Shown here piece by piece: positions 24,501 through 37,552 of a stretch of 64,000 bases of DNA (position 1 is its first letter; every line of letters starts with the position of its first letter). Below the pieces are notes generated by a model. The model was given only the letters and a program-made list of their open reading frames with translations, was not told where the DNA came from and did not search any database. The position numbers were made by a program, and so were the translations under genes. The DNA is taken from contig OZ038528.1 in NCBI GenBank assembly GCA_964036665.1, positions 11,910,501 through 11,974,500 of the forward strand, given 5' to 3'. This DNA is from Gordius sp. MW1. Taxonomy: Eukaryota; Nematomorpha; Gordioida; Gordea; Gordiidae.

Positions 24501-27500
24501 TCCATGATAAAAAGTAAAAATTTATCAGAATCAGAAAACTATTACTTTGAATCATGATCGCATAGTGCATTTTTGAAAAATTAAGCACTCACGTTGCGAT
24601 ACACCAAACTAATCGCAACAATAAAACGTTGTTTTTTGTCAAAATGATAGTTCTCGCAGCTTAAAACCTCTTTTCGGAAGTCAATCGAGGATAATAGGAT
24701 TCTCAAATTGGCTTACTTTTATATATTTTTTCATGCTCTTTCACATAGAATAGAAAAAAATAAATATTTTTACCTTAAAATATTTCACATATTTTTCTTT
24801 CAACCGTATTCATCCGATGAAAGTTGTCGTTTTCCAACGTGGTTTCCATGATAAAAAGTAAAAATTTATCAGAATCAGAAAACTATTACTTTAAAATCAT
24901 GATCGCATAGTGCATTTTTGAAAAATTAAGCACTCACGTTGCGATCCAACAAACTAATCGCAACAATAAAACGTTGTCTTTTGTCAAAATGATAGTTCTC
25001 GTAGCTTAAAACCTCTTTTCGGAAGTCAATCGAGGATAATAGGATTCTCAAATTGGCCTACTTTTATATATTTTTTCATGCTCTTTCACATAGAATCGCA
25101 AAAAATAAATATTTTTACCTAAAAATTTTTGACATATTTTTCTTTGAACCGTATTCATCCGTAGAAAGTTGTCGTTTTCCAACGTGGTTTCCATGATAAA
25201 AAGTAAAAATTTATCAGAATCAGAAAACTATTACTTTGAAATCATGATCGCACAGTGCATTTTTGAAAAATTAAGCACCCACTTTGCGATACAACAAACT
25301 AATCGCAACAATAAAACGTTGTCTTTTGTCAAAATGATAGTTCTCGTAGCTTAAAACCTCTTTTCGGAAGTCAATCGAGGATAATAGGATTCTCAAATTG
25401 GCCTACTTTTATATATTTTTTCATGCTCTTTCACATAGAATCGCAAAAAATAAATATTTTTACCTAAAAATTTTTGACATATTTTTCTTTGAACCGTATT
25501 CATCCGTAGAAAGTTGTCGTTTTCCAACGTGGTTTCCATGATAAAAAGTAAAAATTTATCAGAATCAAAAAACTATTACTTTGAAATCATGATCGCACAG
25601 TGCATTTTTGAAAAATTAAGCACTCACGTTGCGATACAACAAACTAATCGCAACAATAAAACGTTGTCTTTTGTCAAAATGATAGTTCTCGCAGCTTAAA
25701 ACCTCTTTTCGGAAGTCAATCGAGGATAATAGGATTCTCAAATTGGCTTACTTTTATATATTTTTTCATGCTCTTTCACATAGAATTGAAAAAAAAAATA
25801 TTTTTACCTCAAAATTTTTCACATATTTTTCTTTGAACCGTATTCATCCGTAGAAAGTTGTCGTTTTCCAACGTGGTTTCCTTGATAAAAAGTAAAAATT
25901 TATCAGAATCAAAAAACTATTACTTTGAAATCATGATCGCACAGTGCATTTTTGAAAAATTAAGCACTCACGTTGCGATACAACAAACTAATCGCAACAA
26001 TAAAACGTTGTCTTTTGTCAAAATGATAGTTCTCGCAGCTTAAAACCTTTTTTCGGAAGTCAATCGATGATAATAGTATTCTCAAATTGGCCTACTTTTA
26101 TATATTTTTTCATGCTCTTTCACATAGAATAGAAAAAAATAAATATTTTTACCTCAAAATTTTTCACATATTTTTCTTTCAACAGTATTCATCCGAAGAA
26201 AGTTGTCGTTTTCCAACGTGGTTTCCATGATAAAAAGTAAAAATTTATCAGAATCAGAAAACTATTACTTTGAAATCATGATCGCATAGTGCATTTTTGA
26301 AAAATTAAGCACTCACGTTGCGATACAACAAACTAATCGCAACAATAAAACGTTGTCTTTTGTCAAAATGATAGTTCTCGCAGCTTAAAACCTCTTTTCG
26401 GAAGTCAATCGAGGATAATAGGATTCTCAAATTAGCTAACTTTTATATATTTTTTCATGCTCTTTCACATAGAATTGAAAAAAAAAATATTTTTACCTCA
26501 AAATTTTTCACATATTTTTCTTTGAACCGTATTCATCCGATGAAAGTTGTCGTTTTCAGACGTGGTTTCCATGATAAAAAGTAAAAATTTATCAGAATCA
26601 GAAAACTATTACTTTGAAATCATGATCGCTTAGTGCATTTTTGAAAAATTAAGCACTCACGCTGCGATACAACAAACTAATCGCAACAATAAAACGTTGT
26701 CTTTTGTCAAAATGATAGTTCTCGCAGCTTAAAACCTCTTTTCGGAAGTCAATCGAGGATAATAGGATTTTCAATTTGGCCTACTTTTATATATTTTTTC
26801 ATGCTCTTTCACATAGAATCGCAAAAAATAAATATTTTTACATCAAAATTTTTCACATATTTTTCTTTGAACAGTATTCATCCGATGAAAGTTGTCGTTT
26901 TCCAACGTGGTTTCCATGATAAAAAGTAAAAATTTATCAGAATCAGAAAACTATTACTTTGAAATCATGATCGCATAGTGCATTTTTGAAAAATTAAGCA
27001 CTCACGTTGCGATACAACAAACTAATCGCAACAATAAAACGTTGTCTTTTGTCAAAATGATAGTTCTCGCAGCTTAAAACCTCTTTTCGGAAGTCAATCG
27101 AGGATAATAGGATTCTCAAATTGGCCTACTTTTATATATTTTTTCATGCTCTTTCACATAGAATCGAAAAAAATAAATATTTTTACATCAAAATTTTTCA
27201 CATATTTTTCTTTGAACAGTATTCATCCGATGAAAGTTGTCGTTTTCAGACGTGGTTTCCATGATAAAAAGTAAAAATTTATCAGAATCAGAAAACTATT
27301 ACTTTGAAATCATGATCGCATAGTGCATTTTTGAAAAATTAAGCACTCACGTTGCGATACAACAAACTAATCGCAACAATAAAACGTTGTCTTTTGTCAA
27401 AATGATAGTTCTCGCAGCTTAAAACCTCTTTTCGGAAGTCAATCGAGGATAATAGGATTCTCAAATTGGCTTACTTTTATATATTTTTTCATGCTCTTTC

Positions 27501-29975
27501 ACATAGAATCGAAAAAAATAAATATTTTTACATCAAAATTTTTCACATATTTTTCTTTGAACCGTATTCATTCGATGAAAGTTGTCGTTTTCAGACGTGG
27601 TTTCCATGATAAAAAGTTAAATTTATCAGAATCAGAAAACTATTACTTTAAAATCATGATCGCATAGTGCATTTTTGAAAAATTAAGCACTCACGTTGCG
27701 ATACAACAAACTAATCGCAACAATAAAACGTTGTCTTTTGTCAAAATGATAGTTCTCGCAGCTTAAAACCTCTTTTCGGAAGTCAATCGAGGATAATAGG
27801 ATTCTCAATTTGGCCTACTTTTATATATTTTTTCATGCTCTTTCACATAGAATCGAAAAAAATAAATATTTTTACCTCAAAATTTTTCACATATTTTTCT
27901 TTGAACCGTATTCATCCGATGAAAGTTGTCGTTTTCCGACGTGGTTTCCATGATAAAAAGTAAAAATTTATCAGAATCAAAAAACTATTACTTTGAAATC
28001 ATGATCGCATAGTGCATTTTTGAAAAATTAAGCACTCACGTTGCGATACAACAAACTAATCGGAACAATAAAACGTTGTCTTTTGTCAAAATGATAGTTC
28101 TCGCAGCTTAAAACCTCTTTTCGGAAGTCAATCGATGATAATAGGATTCTCAAATTGGCCTACTTTTATATATTTTTTCATGCTCTTTCACATAGAATTG
28201 AAAAAAAAAATATTTTTACCTCAAAATTTTTCACATATTTTTCTTTGAACCGTATTCATCCGATGAAAGTTGTCGTTTTCCGACGTGGTTTCCATGATAA
28301 AAAGTAAAAATTTATCAGAATCAGAAAACTATTACTTTGAAATCATGATCGCATAGTGCATTTTTGAAAAATTAAGCACTCACGTTGCGATACAACAAAC
28401 TAATCGCAACAATAAAACGTTGTCTTTTGTCAAAATGATAGTTCTCGCAGCTTAAAACCTCTTTTCGGAAGTCAATCGAGGATAATAGGATTCTCAAATT
28501 GGCCTACTTTTATATATTTTTTCATGCTCTTTCACATAGAATCGAAAAAAATAAATATTTTTACCTCAAAATTTTTCACATATTTTTCTTTGAACCGTAT
28601 TCATCCGATGAAAGTTGTCGTTTTCCAACGTGGTTTCCATGATAAAAAGTAAAAATTTATCAGAATCAGAAAACTATTACTTTGAAATCATGATCGCATA
28701 GTGCATTTTTGAAAAATTAAGCACTCACGTTGCGATACAACAAACTAATCGCAACAATAAAACGTTGTCTTTTGTCAAAATGATAGTTCTCGCAGCTTAA
28801 AACCTCTTTTCGGAAGTCAATCGAGGATAATAGGATTCTCAAATTGGCTTACTTTTATATATTTTTTCATGCTCTTTCACATAGAATCGAAAAAAATAAA
28901 TATTTTTACCTTAAAATATTTCACATATTTTTCTTTGAACCGTATTCATCCGATGAAAGTTGTCGTTTTCCAACGTGGTTTCCATGATAAAAAGTAAAAA
29001 TTTATCAGAATCAGAAAACTATTACTTTGAAATCATGATCGCATAGTGCATTTTTGAAAAATTAAGCACTCACGTTGCGATACAACAAACTAATCGCAAC
29101 AATAAAACGTTGTCTTTTGTCAAAATGATAGTTCTCGCAGCTTAAAACCTCTTTTCGGAAGTCAATCGAGGATAATAGGATTCTCAATTTGGCCTACTTT
29201 TATATATTTTTTCATGCTCTTTCACATAGAATTGAAAAAAAAAATATTTTTACCTCAAAATTTTTCACATATTTTTCTTTGAACCGTATTCATCCGATGA
29301 AAGTTGTCGTTTTCCGACGTGGTTTCCATGATAAAAAGTAAAAATTTATCAGAATCAGAAAACTATTACTTTGAAATCATGATCGCATAGTGCATTTTTG
29401 AAAAATTAAGCACTCACGTTGCGATACAACAAACTAATCGCAACAATAAAACGTTGTCTTTTGTCAAAATGATAGTTCTCGCAGTTTAAAACCTCTTTTC
29501 GGAAGTCAATCGAGGATAATAGGATTCTCAAATTGGCTTACTTTTATATATTTTTTCATGCTCTTTCACATAGAATTGAAAAAAAAAATATTTTTACCTC
29601 AAAATTTTTCACATATTTTTCTTTGAACCGCATTCATCCGAAGAAAGTTGTCGTTTTCAGACGTGGTTTCCATGATAAAAAGTAAAAATTTATCAGAATC
29701 AGAAAACTATTACTTTGAAATCATGATCGCATAGTGCATTTTTGAAAAATTAAGCACTCACGTTGCGATACAACAAACTAATCGCAACAATAAAACGTTG
29801 TCTTTTGTCAAAATGATAGTTCTCGCAGCTTAAAACCTCTTTTCGGAAGTCAATAGAGGATAATAAGATTCTCAAATTGGCCTACTTTTATATATTTTTT
29901 CATGCTCTTTCACATAGAATCGAAAAAAATAAATATTTTTACCTCAAAATTTTTCACATATTTTTCTTTGAACCG
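15507..29975 (+). repeat. Region without long higher-order period (42 monomers)
   Basis: Unit starts: 15507, 15851, 16195, 16540, 16885, 17230, 17575, 17920, 18264, 18608, 18953, 19296, 19641, 19986, 20330, 20675, 21018, 21360, 21705, 22050, 22395, 22740, 23085, 23429, 23774, 24116, 24463, 24807, 25152, 25497, 25841, 26186, 26530, 26875, 27220, 27565, 27909, 28253, 28598, 28943, 29287, 29631. The same alleles as elsewhere occur in shuffled combinations, and I find no multi-kilobase near-exact repeat. Short echoes exist: 16195 with 19296 (GGCTTCTCAAACTGGCTTA), 18608 with 20330 (AATATGATTCTC, GTTATC), and 23774, 24116, 25152 and 25497 (GTAG start, CTAAAA tail in most). It contains no gene. It appears older than its flanks or was never captured by a recent amplification. 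Confidence 0.85.
24463..24806 (+). repeat. Rare-haplotype monomer, twin of 33425-33768
   Basis: This unit combines a GAAG start, the 1-base loss TTTGAATCATG, ACACCAAAC in place of ACAACAAAC, and GTTGTTTTTTG in place of GTTGTCTTTTG. The unit at 33425 carries the same four variants about 9 kb away. The neighbours of the two units differ. This suggests a dispersed copy or gene conversion rather than simple tandem duplication. Confidence 0.8.
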
Positions 29976-31355
29976 TATTCATCCGATGAAAGTTGTCGTT
30001 TTCAGACGTGGTTTCCATGATAAAAAGTAAAAATTTATCAGAATCAAAAAACTATTACTTTGAAATCATGATCGCATAGTGCATTTTTGAAAAATTAAGC
30101 ACTCACGTTGCGATACAACAAACTAATCGCAACAATAAAACGTTGTCTTTTGTCAAAATGATAGTTCTCGCAGCTTAAAACCTCTTTTCGGAAGTCAATC
30201 GAGGATAATAGGATTCTCAAATTGGCTTACTTTTATATATTTTTTCATGCTCTTTCACATAGAATCGAAAAAAATAAATATTTTTACCTCAAAATATTTC
30301 ACATATTTTTCTTTCAACCGTATTCATCCGATGAAAGTTGTCGTTTTCAGACGTGGTTTCCATGATAAAAAGTAAAAATTTATCAGAATCAGAAAACTAT
30401 TACTTTGAAATCATGATCGCATAGTGCATTTTTGAAAAATTAAGCACTCACGTTGCGATACAACAAACTAATCGCAACAATAAAACGTTGTCTTTTGTCA
30501 AAATGATAGTTCTCGCAGCTTAAAACCTCTTTTCGGAAGTCAATCGAGGATAATAGGATTCTCAATTTGGCCTACTTTTATATATTTTTTCATGCTCTTT
30601 CACATAGAATCGAAAAAAATAAATATTTTTACCTCAAAATTTTTCACATATTTTTCTTTGAACCGTATTCATCCGATGAAAGTTGTCGTTTTCCGACGTG
30701 GTTTCCATTATAAAAAGTAAAAATTTATCAGAATCAAAAAACTATTACTTTGAAATCATGATCGCATAGTGCATTTTTGAAAAATTAAGCACTCACGTTG
30801 CGATACAACAAACTAATCGCAACAATAAAACGTTGTCTTTTGTCAAAATGATAGTTCTCGCAGCTTAAAACCTCTTTTCGGAAGTCAATCGATGATAATA
30901 GGATTCTCAAATTGGCTTACTTTTATATATTTTTTCATGCTCTTTCACATAGAATCGAAAAAAATCAATATTTTTACCTCAAAATTTTTCACATATTTAT
31001 TTTTGAACCGTATTCATCCGTAGAAAGTTGTCGTTTTCCAACGTGGTTTCCTTGATAAAAAGTAAAAATTTATCAGAATCAGAAAACTATTACTTTGAAA
31101 TCATGATCGCATAGTGCATTTTTGAAAAATTAAGCACTCACGTTGCGATACAACAAACTAATCGCAACAATAAAACGTTGTCTTTTGTCAAAATGATAGT
31201 TCTCGCAGCTTAAAACCTCTTTTCGGAAGTCAATAGAGGATAATAAGATTCTCAAATTGGCCTACTTTTATATATTTTTTCATGCTCTTTCACATAGAAT
31301 CGAAAAAAATAAATATTTTTACCTCAAAATTTTTCACATATTTTTCTTTGAACCG
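29976..31355 (+). repeat. 4-monomer unit (HOR-3) copy 1, 1380 bp
   Basis: Unit starts are 29976, 30321, 30666 and 31011, each 345 bp long. Relative to copy 2 I see one substitution in shared sequence (T at 30709 against G at 32089) until the 3' half of the fourth monomer, where the copies part. The 3' half of the preceding unit (29631) matches that of unit 31011 (AATAGAGG, AATAAGATTC). The true duplicated segment therefore starts inside unit 29631, not at a monomer boundary. Confidence 0.92.
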
Positions 31356-32735
31356 TATTCATCCGATGAAAGTTGTCGTTTTCAGACGTGGTTTCCATGA
31401 TAAAAAGTAAAAATTTATCAGAATCAAAAAACTATTACTTTGAAATCATGATCGCATAGTGCATTTTTGAAAAATTAAGCACTCACGTTGCGATACAACA
31501 AACTAATCGCAACAATAAAACGTTGTCTTTTGTCAAAATGATAGTTCTCGCAGCTTAAAACCTCTTTTCGGAAGTCAATCGAGGATAATAGGATTCTCAA
31601 ATTGGCTTACTTTTATATATTTTTTCATGCTCTTTCACATAGAATCGAAAAAAATAAATATTTTTACCTCAAAATATTTCACATATTTTTCTTTCAACCG
31701 TATTCATCCGATGAAAGTTGTCGTTTTCAGACGTGGTTTCCATGATAAAAAGTAAAAATTTATCAGAATCAGAAAACTATTACTTTGAAATCATGATCGC
31801 ATAGTGCATTTTTGAAAAATTAAGCACTCACGTTGCGATACAACAAACTAATCGCAACAATAAAACGTTGTCTTTTGTCAAAATGATAGTTCTCGCAGCT
31901 TAAAACCTCTTTTCGGAAGTCAATCGAGGATAATAGGATTCTCAATTTGGCCTACTTTTATATATTTTTTCATGCTCTTTCACATAGAATCGAAAAAAAT
32001 AAATATTTTTACCTCAAAATTTTTCACATATTTTTCTTTGAACCGTATTCATCCGATGAAAGTTGTCGTTTTCCGACGTGGTTTCCATGATAAAAAGTAA
32101 AAATTTATCAGAATCAAAAAACTATTACTTTGAAATCATGATCGCATAGTGCATTTTTGAAAAATTAAGCACTCACGTTGCGATACAACAAACTAATCGC
32201 AACAATAAAACGTTGTCTTTTGTCAAAATGATAGTTCTCGCAGCTTAAAACCTCTTTTCGGAAGTCAATCGATGATAATAGGATTCTCAAATTGGCTTAC
32301 TTTTATATATTTTTTCATGCTCTTTCACATAGAATCGAAAAAAATCAATATTTTTACCTCAAAATTTTTCACATATTTATTTTTGAACCGTATTCATCCG
32401 TAGAAAGTTGTCGTTTTCCAACGTGGTTTCCTTGATAAAAAGTAAAAATTTATCAGAATCAGAAAACTATTACTTTGAAATCATGATCGCATAGTGCATT
32501 TTTGAAAAATTAAGCACTCACGTTGCGATACAACAAACTAATCGCAACAATAAAACGTTGTCTTTTGTCAAAATGATAGTTCTCGCAGCTTAAAACCTTT
32601 TTTCGGAAGTCAATCGATGATAATAGGATTCTCAAATTGGCCTACTTTTATATATTTTTTCATGCTCTTTCACATAGAATCGCAAAAAATAAATATTTTT
32701 ACCTCAAAATTTTTCACATATTTATTTTTGAACCG
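31356..32735 (+). repeat. 4-monomer unit (HOR-3) copy 2, 1380 bp
   Basis: Unit starts are 31356, 31701, 32046 and 32391. It matches copy 1 almost exactly until about 32597, where unit 32391 switches to TTTTTTCGG and ATCGATGAT with a CGCAAAAAATAAAT tail. Units ending at 31010, 32390, 32735, 33080 and 34112 share a local CATATTTATTTTTG tail variant in place of CATATTTTTCTTTG. Confidence 0.92.
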
Positions 32736-34798
32736 TATTCATCCGATGAAAGTTGTCGTTTTCAGACGTGGTTTCCATGATAAAAAGTAAAAATTTATCA
32801 GAATCAGAAAACTATTACTTTGAAATCATGATCGCATAGTGCATTTTTGAAAAATTAAGCACTCACGCTGCGATACAACAAACTAATCGCAACAATAAAA
32901 CGTTGTCTTTTGTCAAAATGATAGTTCTCGCAGCTTAAAACCTCTTTTCGGAAGTCAATCGAGGATAATAGGATTCTCAAATTAGCTAACTTTTATATAT
33001 TTTTTCATGCTCTTTCACATAGAATCGCAAAAAATAAATATTTTTACCTCAAAATTTTTCACATATTTATTTTTGAACCGTATTCATCCGAAGAAAGTTG
33101 TCGTTTTCAGACGTGGTTTCCATGATAAAAAGTAAAAATTTATCAGAATCAGAAAACTATTACTTTGAATCATGATCGCATAGTGCATTTTTGAAAAATT
33201 AAGCACTCACGTTGCGATACAACAAACTAATCGCAACAATAAAACGTTGTCTTTTGTCAAAATGATAGTTCTCGCAGCTTAAAACCTCTTTTCGGAAGTC
33301 AATCGAGGATAATAGGATTCTCAAATTAGCTAACTTTTATATATTTTTTCATGCTCTTTCACATAGAATAGAAAAAAATAAATATTTTTACCTCAAAATT
33401 TTTCACATATTTTTCTTTGAACCGTATTCATCCGAAGAAAGTTGTCGTTTTCAGACGTGGTTTCCATGATAAAAAGTAAAAATTTATCAGAATCAGAAAA
33501 CTATTACTTTGAATCATGATCGCATAGTGCATTTTTGAAAAATTAAGCACTCACGTTGCGATACACCAAACTAATCGCAACAATAAAACGTTGTTTTTTG
33601 TCAAAATGATAGTTCTCGCAGCTTAAAACCTCTTTTCGGAAGTCAATCGAGGATAATAGGATTCTCAAATTGGCCTACTTTTATATATTTTTTCATGCTC
33701 TTTCACATAGAATCGAAAAAAATCAATATTTTTACCTCAAAATATTTCACATATTTTTCTTTGAACCGTATTCATCCGATGAAAGTTGTCGTTTTCAGAC
33801 GTGGTTTCCATGATAAAAAGTAAAAATTTATCAGAATCAGAAAACTATTACTTTGAAATCATGATCGCTTAGTGCATTTTTGAAAAATTAAGCACTCACG
33901 CTGCGATACAACAAACTAATCGCAACAATAAACGTTGTCTTTTGTCAAAATGATAGTTCTCGTAGCTTAAAACCTCTTTTCGGAAGTCAATAGAGGATAA
34001 TAGGATTCTCAAATTGGCCTACTTTTATATATTTTTTCATGCTCTTTCACATAGAATCGCAAAAAATAAATATTTTTACCTCAAAATATTTCACATATTT
34101 ATTTTTGAACCGTATTCATCCGATGAAAGTTGTCGTTTTCCAACGTGGTTTCCATGATAAAAAGTAAAAATTTATCAGAATCAGAAAACTATTACTTTAA
34201 AATCATGATCGCATAGTGCATTTTTGAAAAATTAAGCACTCACGTTGCGATACAACAAACTAATCGCAACAATAAACGTTGTCTTTTGTCAAAATGATAG
34301 TTCTCGTAGCTTAAAACCTCTTTTCGGAAGTCAATAGAGGATAATAGGATTCTCAAATTGGCCTACTTTTATATATTTTTTCATGCTCTTTCACATAGAA
34401 TCGCAAAAAATAAATATTTTTACCTGAAAATTTTTCACATATTTTTCTTTCAACAGTATTCATCCGATGAAAGTTGTCGTTTTCCAACGTGGTTTCCATG
34501 ATAAAGAGTAAAAATTTATCAGAATCAGAAAACTATTACTTTGAAATCATGATCGCATAGTGCATTTTTGAAAAATTAAGCACTCACGTTGCGATACATC
34601 AAACTAATCGCAACAATAAAACGTTGTCTTTTGTCAAAATGATAGTTCTCGCAGCTTAAAACCTCTTTTCGGAAGTCAATCGAGGATAATAGGATTCTCA
34701 AATTTGCTTACTTTTATATATTTTTTCATGCTCTTTCACATAGAATCGAAAAAAAATATTTTTACCTCAAAATTTTTCACATATTTTTCTTTCAACAG
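32736..34798 (+). repeat. Mixed monomers between two 4-monomer families (6 units)
   Basis: Unit starts are 32736, 33081, 33425, 33769, 34113 and 34457. The units at 33081 and 33425 are close relatives (both GAAG start, TTTGAATCATG). Unit 33425 is the twin of 24463. The 3' half of 34457 (AAATTTGCTTAC and a shortened A-run) equals that of 35835, marking where the next duplicated segment begins. Confidence 0.85.
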
Positions 34799-36174
34799 TA
34801 TTCATCCGAAGAAAGTTGTCGTTTTCAGACGTGGTTTCCATGATAAAAAGTAAAAATTTATCAGAATCAGAAAACTATTACTTTGAAATCATGATCGCAT
34901 AGTGCATTTTTGAAAAATTAAGCACTCACGCTGCGATACAACAAACTAATCGCAACAATAAAACGTTGTCTTTTGTCAAAATGATAGTTCTCGCAGCTTA
35001 AAACCTCTTTTCGGAAGTCAATCGAGGATAATAGGATTTTCAAATTGGCCTACTTTTATATATTTTTTTATGCTCTTTCATATAGAATCGAAAAAAATAA
35101 ATATTTTTACATCAAAATTTTTCACATATTTTTCTTTCAACCATATTCATCCGATGAAAGTTGTCGTTTTCCAACGTGGTTTCCATGATAAAAAGTAAAA
35201 ATTTTATCAGAATCAGAAAACTATTACTTTGAAATCATGATCGCATGGTGCATTTTTGAAAAATTAAGCACTCACGCTGCGATACAACAAACTAATCGCA
35301 ACAATAAAACGTTGTCTTTTGTCAAAATGATAGTTCTCGCAGCTTAAAACCTCTTTTCGGAAGTCAATCGAGGATAATAAGATTTTCAAATTGGCCTACT
35401 TTTATATATTTTTTCATGCTCTTTCACATAGAATCGCAAAAAATAAATATTTTTACCTAAAAATTTTTGACATATTTTTCTTTGAACAGTATTCATCCGA
35501 TGAAAGTTGTCGTTTTCAGACGTGGTTTCCATGATAAAAAGTAAAAATTTATCAGAATCAGAAAACTATTACTTTGAAATCATGATCGCATAGTGCATTT
35601 TTGAAAAATTAAGCACTCACGTTGCGATACAACAAACTAATCGCAACAATAAAACGTTGTCTTTTGTCAAAATGATAGTTCTCGCAGCTTAAAACCTCTT
35701 TTCGGAAGTCAATCGAGGATAATAGGATTCTCAAATTGGCCTACTTTTATATATTTTTTCATGCTCTTTCACATAGAATCGCAAAAAATAAATATTTTTA
35801 CCTAAAAATTTTTGACATATTTTTCTTTGAACCGTATTCATCCGTAGAAAGTTGTCGTTTTCCAACGTGGTTTCCATGATAAAAAGTAAAAATTTATCAG
35901 AATCAAAAAACTATTACTTTAAAATCATGATCGCAGTGCATTTTTGAAAAATTAAGCACCCACGTTGCGATACAACAAACTAATCGCAACAATAAAACGT
36001 TGTCTTTTGTCAAAATGATAGTTCTCGCAGCTTAAAACCTCTTTTCGGAAGTCAATCGAGGATAATAGGATTCTCAAATTTGCTTACTTTTATATATTTT
36101 TTCATGCTCTTTCACATAGAATCGAAAAAAAATATTTTTACCTCAAAATTTTTCACATATTTTTCTTTCAACAG
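34799..36174 (+). repeat. 4-monomer unit (HOR-4) copy 1, 1376 bp
   Basis: Unit starts are 34799, 35144, 35490 and 35835, with lengths 345, 346, 345 and 340. It is distinct from HOR-3: the first unit has GAAG, GCTGCG and ATTTTTTTATGC, the second CCATATTC and GCATGGTGC, the third CTAAAA with TTTTTGAC, and the fourth GTAG with CAGTGC and ACCCACG. Relative to copy 2 I found one substitution (A at 35380 against G at 36756) before the 3' half of the last unit. Confidence 0.92.
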
Positions 36175-37552
36175 TATTCATCCGAAGAAAGTTGTCGTTT
36201 TCAGACGTGGTTTCCATGATAAAAAGTAAAAATTTATCAGAATCAGAAAACTATTACTTTGAAATCATGATCGCATAGTGCATTTTTGAAAAATTAAGCA
36301 CTCACGCTGCGATACAACAAACTAATCGCAACAATAAAACGTTGTCTTTTGTCAAAATGATAGTTCTCGCAGCTTAAAACCTCTTTTCGGAAGTCAATCG
36401 AGGATAATAGGATTTTCAAATTGGCCTACTTTTATATATTTTTTTATGCTCTTTCATATAGAATCGAAAAAAATAAATATTTTTACATCAAAATTTTTCA
36501 CATATTTTTCTTTCAACCATATTCATCCGATGAAAGTTGTCGTTTTCCAACGTGGTTTCCATGATAAAAAGTAAAAATTTTATCAGAATCAGAAAACTAT
36601 TACTTTGAAATCATGATCGCATGGTGCATTTTTGAAAAATTAAGCACTCACGCTGCGATACAACAAACTAATCGCAACAATAAAACGTTGTCTTTTGTCA
36701 AAATGATAGTTCTCGCAGCTTAAAACCTCTTTTCGGAAGTCAATCGAGGATAATAGGATTTTCAAATTGGCCTACTTTTATATATTTTTTCATGCTCTTT
36801 CACATAGAATCGCAAAAAATAAATATTTTTACCTAAAAATTTTTGACATATTTTTCTTTGAACAGTATTCATCCGATGAAAGTTGTCGTTTTCAGACGTG
36901 GTTTCCATGATAAAAAGTAAAAATTTATCAGAATCAGAAAACTATTACTTTGAAATCATGATCGCATAGTGCATTTTTGAAAAATTAAGCACTCACGTTG
37001 CGATACAACAAACTAATCGCAACAATAAAACGTTGTCTTTTGTCAAAATGATAGTTCTCGCAGCTTAAAACCTCTTTTCGGAAGTCAATCGAGGATAATA
37101 GGATTCTCAAATTGGCCTACTTTTATATATTTTTTCATGCTCTTTCACATAGAATCGCAAAAAATAAATATTTTTACCTAAAAATTTTTGACATATTTTT
37201 CTTTGAACCGTATTCATCCGTAGAAAGTTGTCGTTTTCCAACGTGGTTTCCATGATAAAAAGTAAAAATTTATCAGAATCAAAAAACTATTACTTTAAAA
37301 TCATGATCGCAGTGCATTTTTGAAAAATTAAGCACCCACGTTGCGATACAACAAACTAATCGCAACAATAAAACGTTGTCTTTTGTCAAAATGATAGTTC
37401 TCGCAGCTTAAAACCTCTTTTCGGAAGTCAATCGAGGATAATAGGATTCTCAAATTAGCTAACTTTTATATATTTTTTCATGCTCTTTCACATAGAATTG
37501 AAAAAAAAAATATTTTTACCTCAAAATTTTTCACATATTTTTCTTTCAACAG
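36175..37552 (+). repeat. 4-monomer unit (HOR-4) copy 2, 1378 bp
   Basis: Unit starts are 36175, 36520, 36866 and 37211. It follows copy 1 until the 3' half of unit 37211, which ends with AAATTAGCTAAC and GAATTG plus an A-run instead of AAATTTGCTTAC. This accounts for the 2-bp length difference and marks the right limit of the duplication. Confidence 0.92.
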
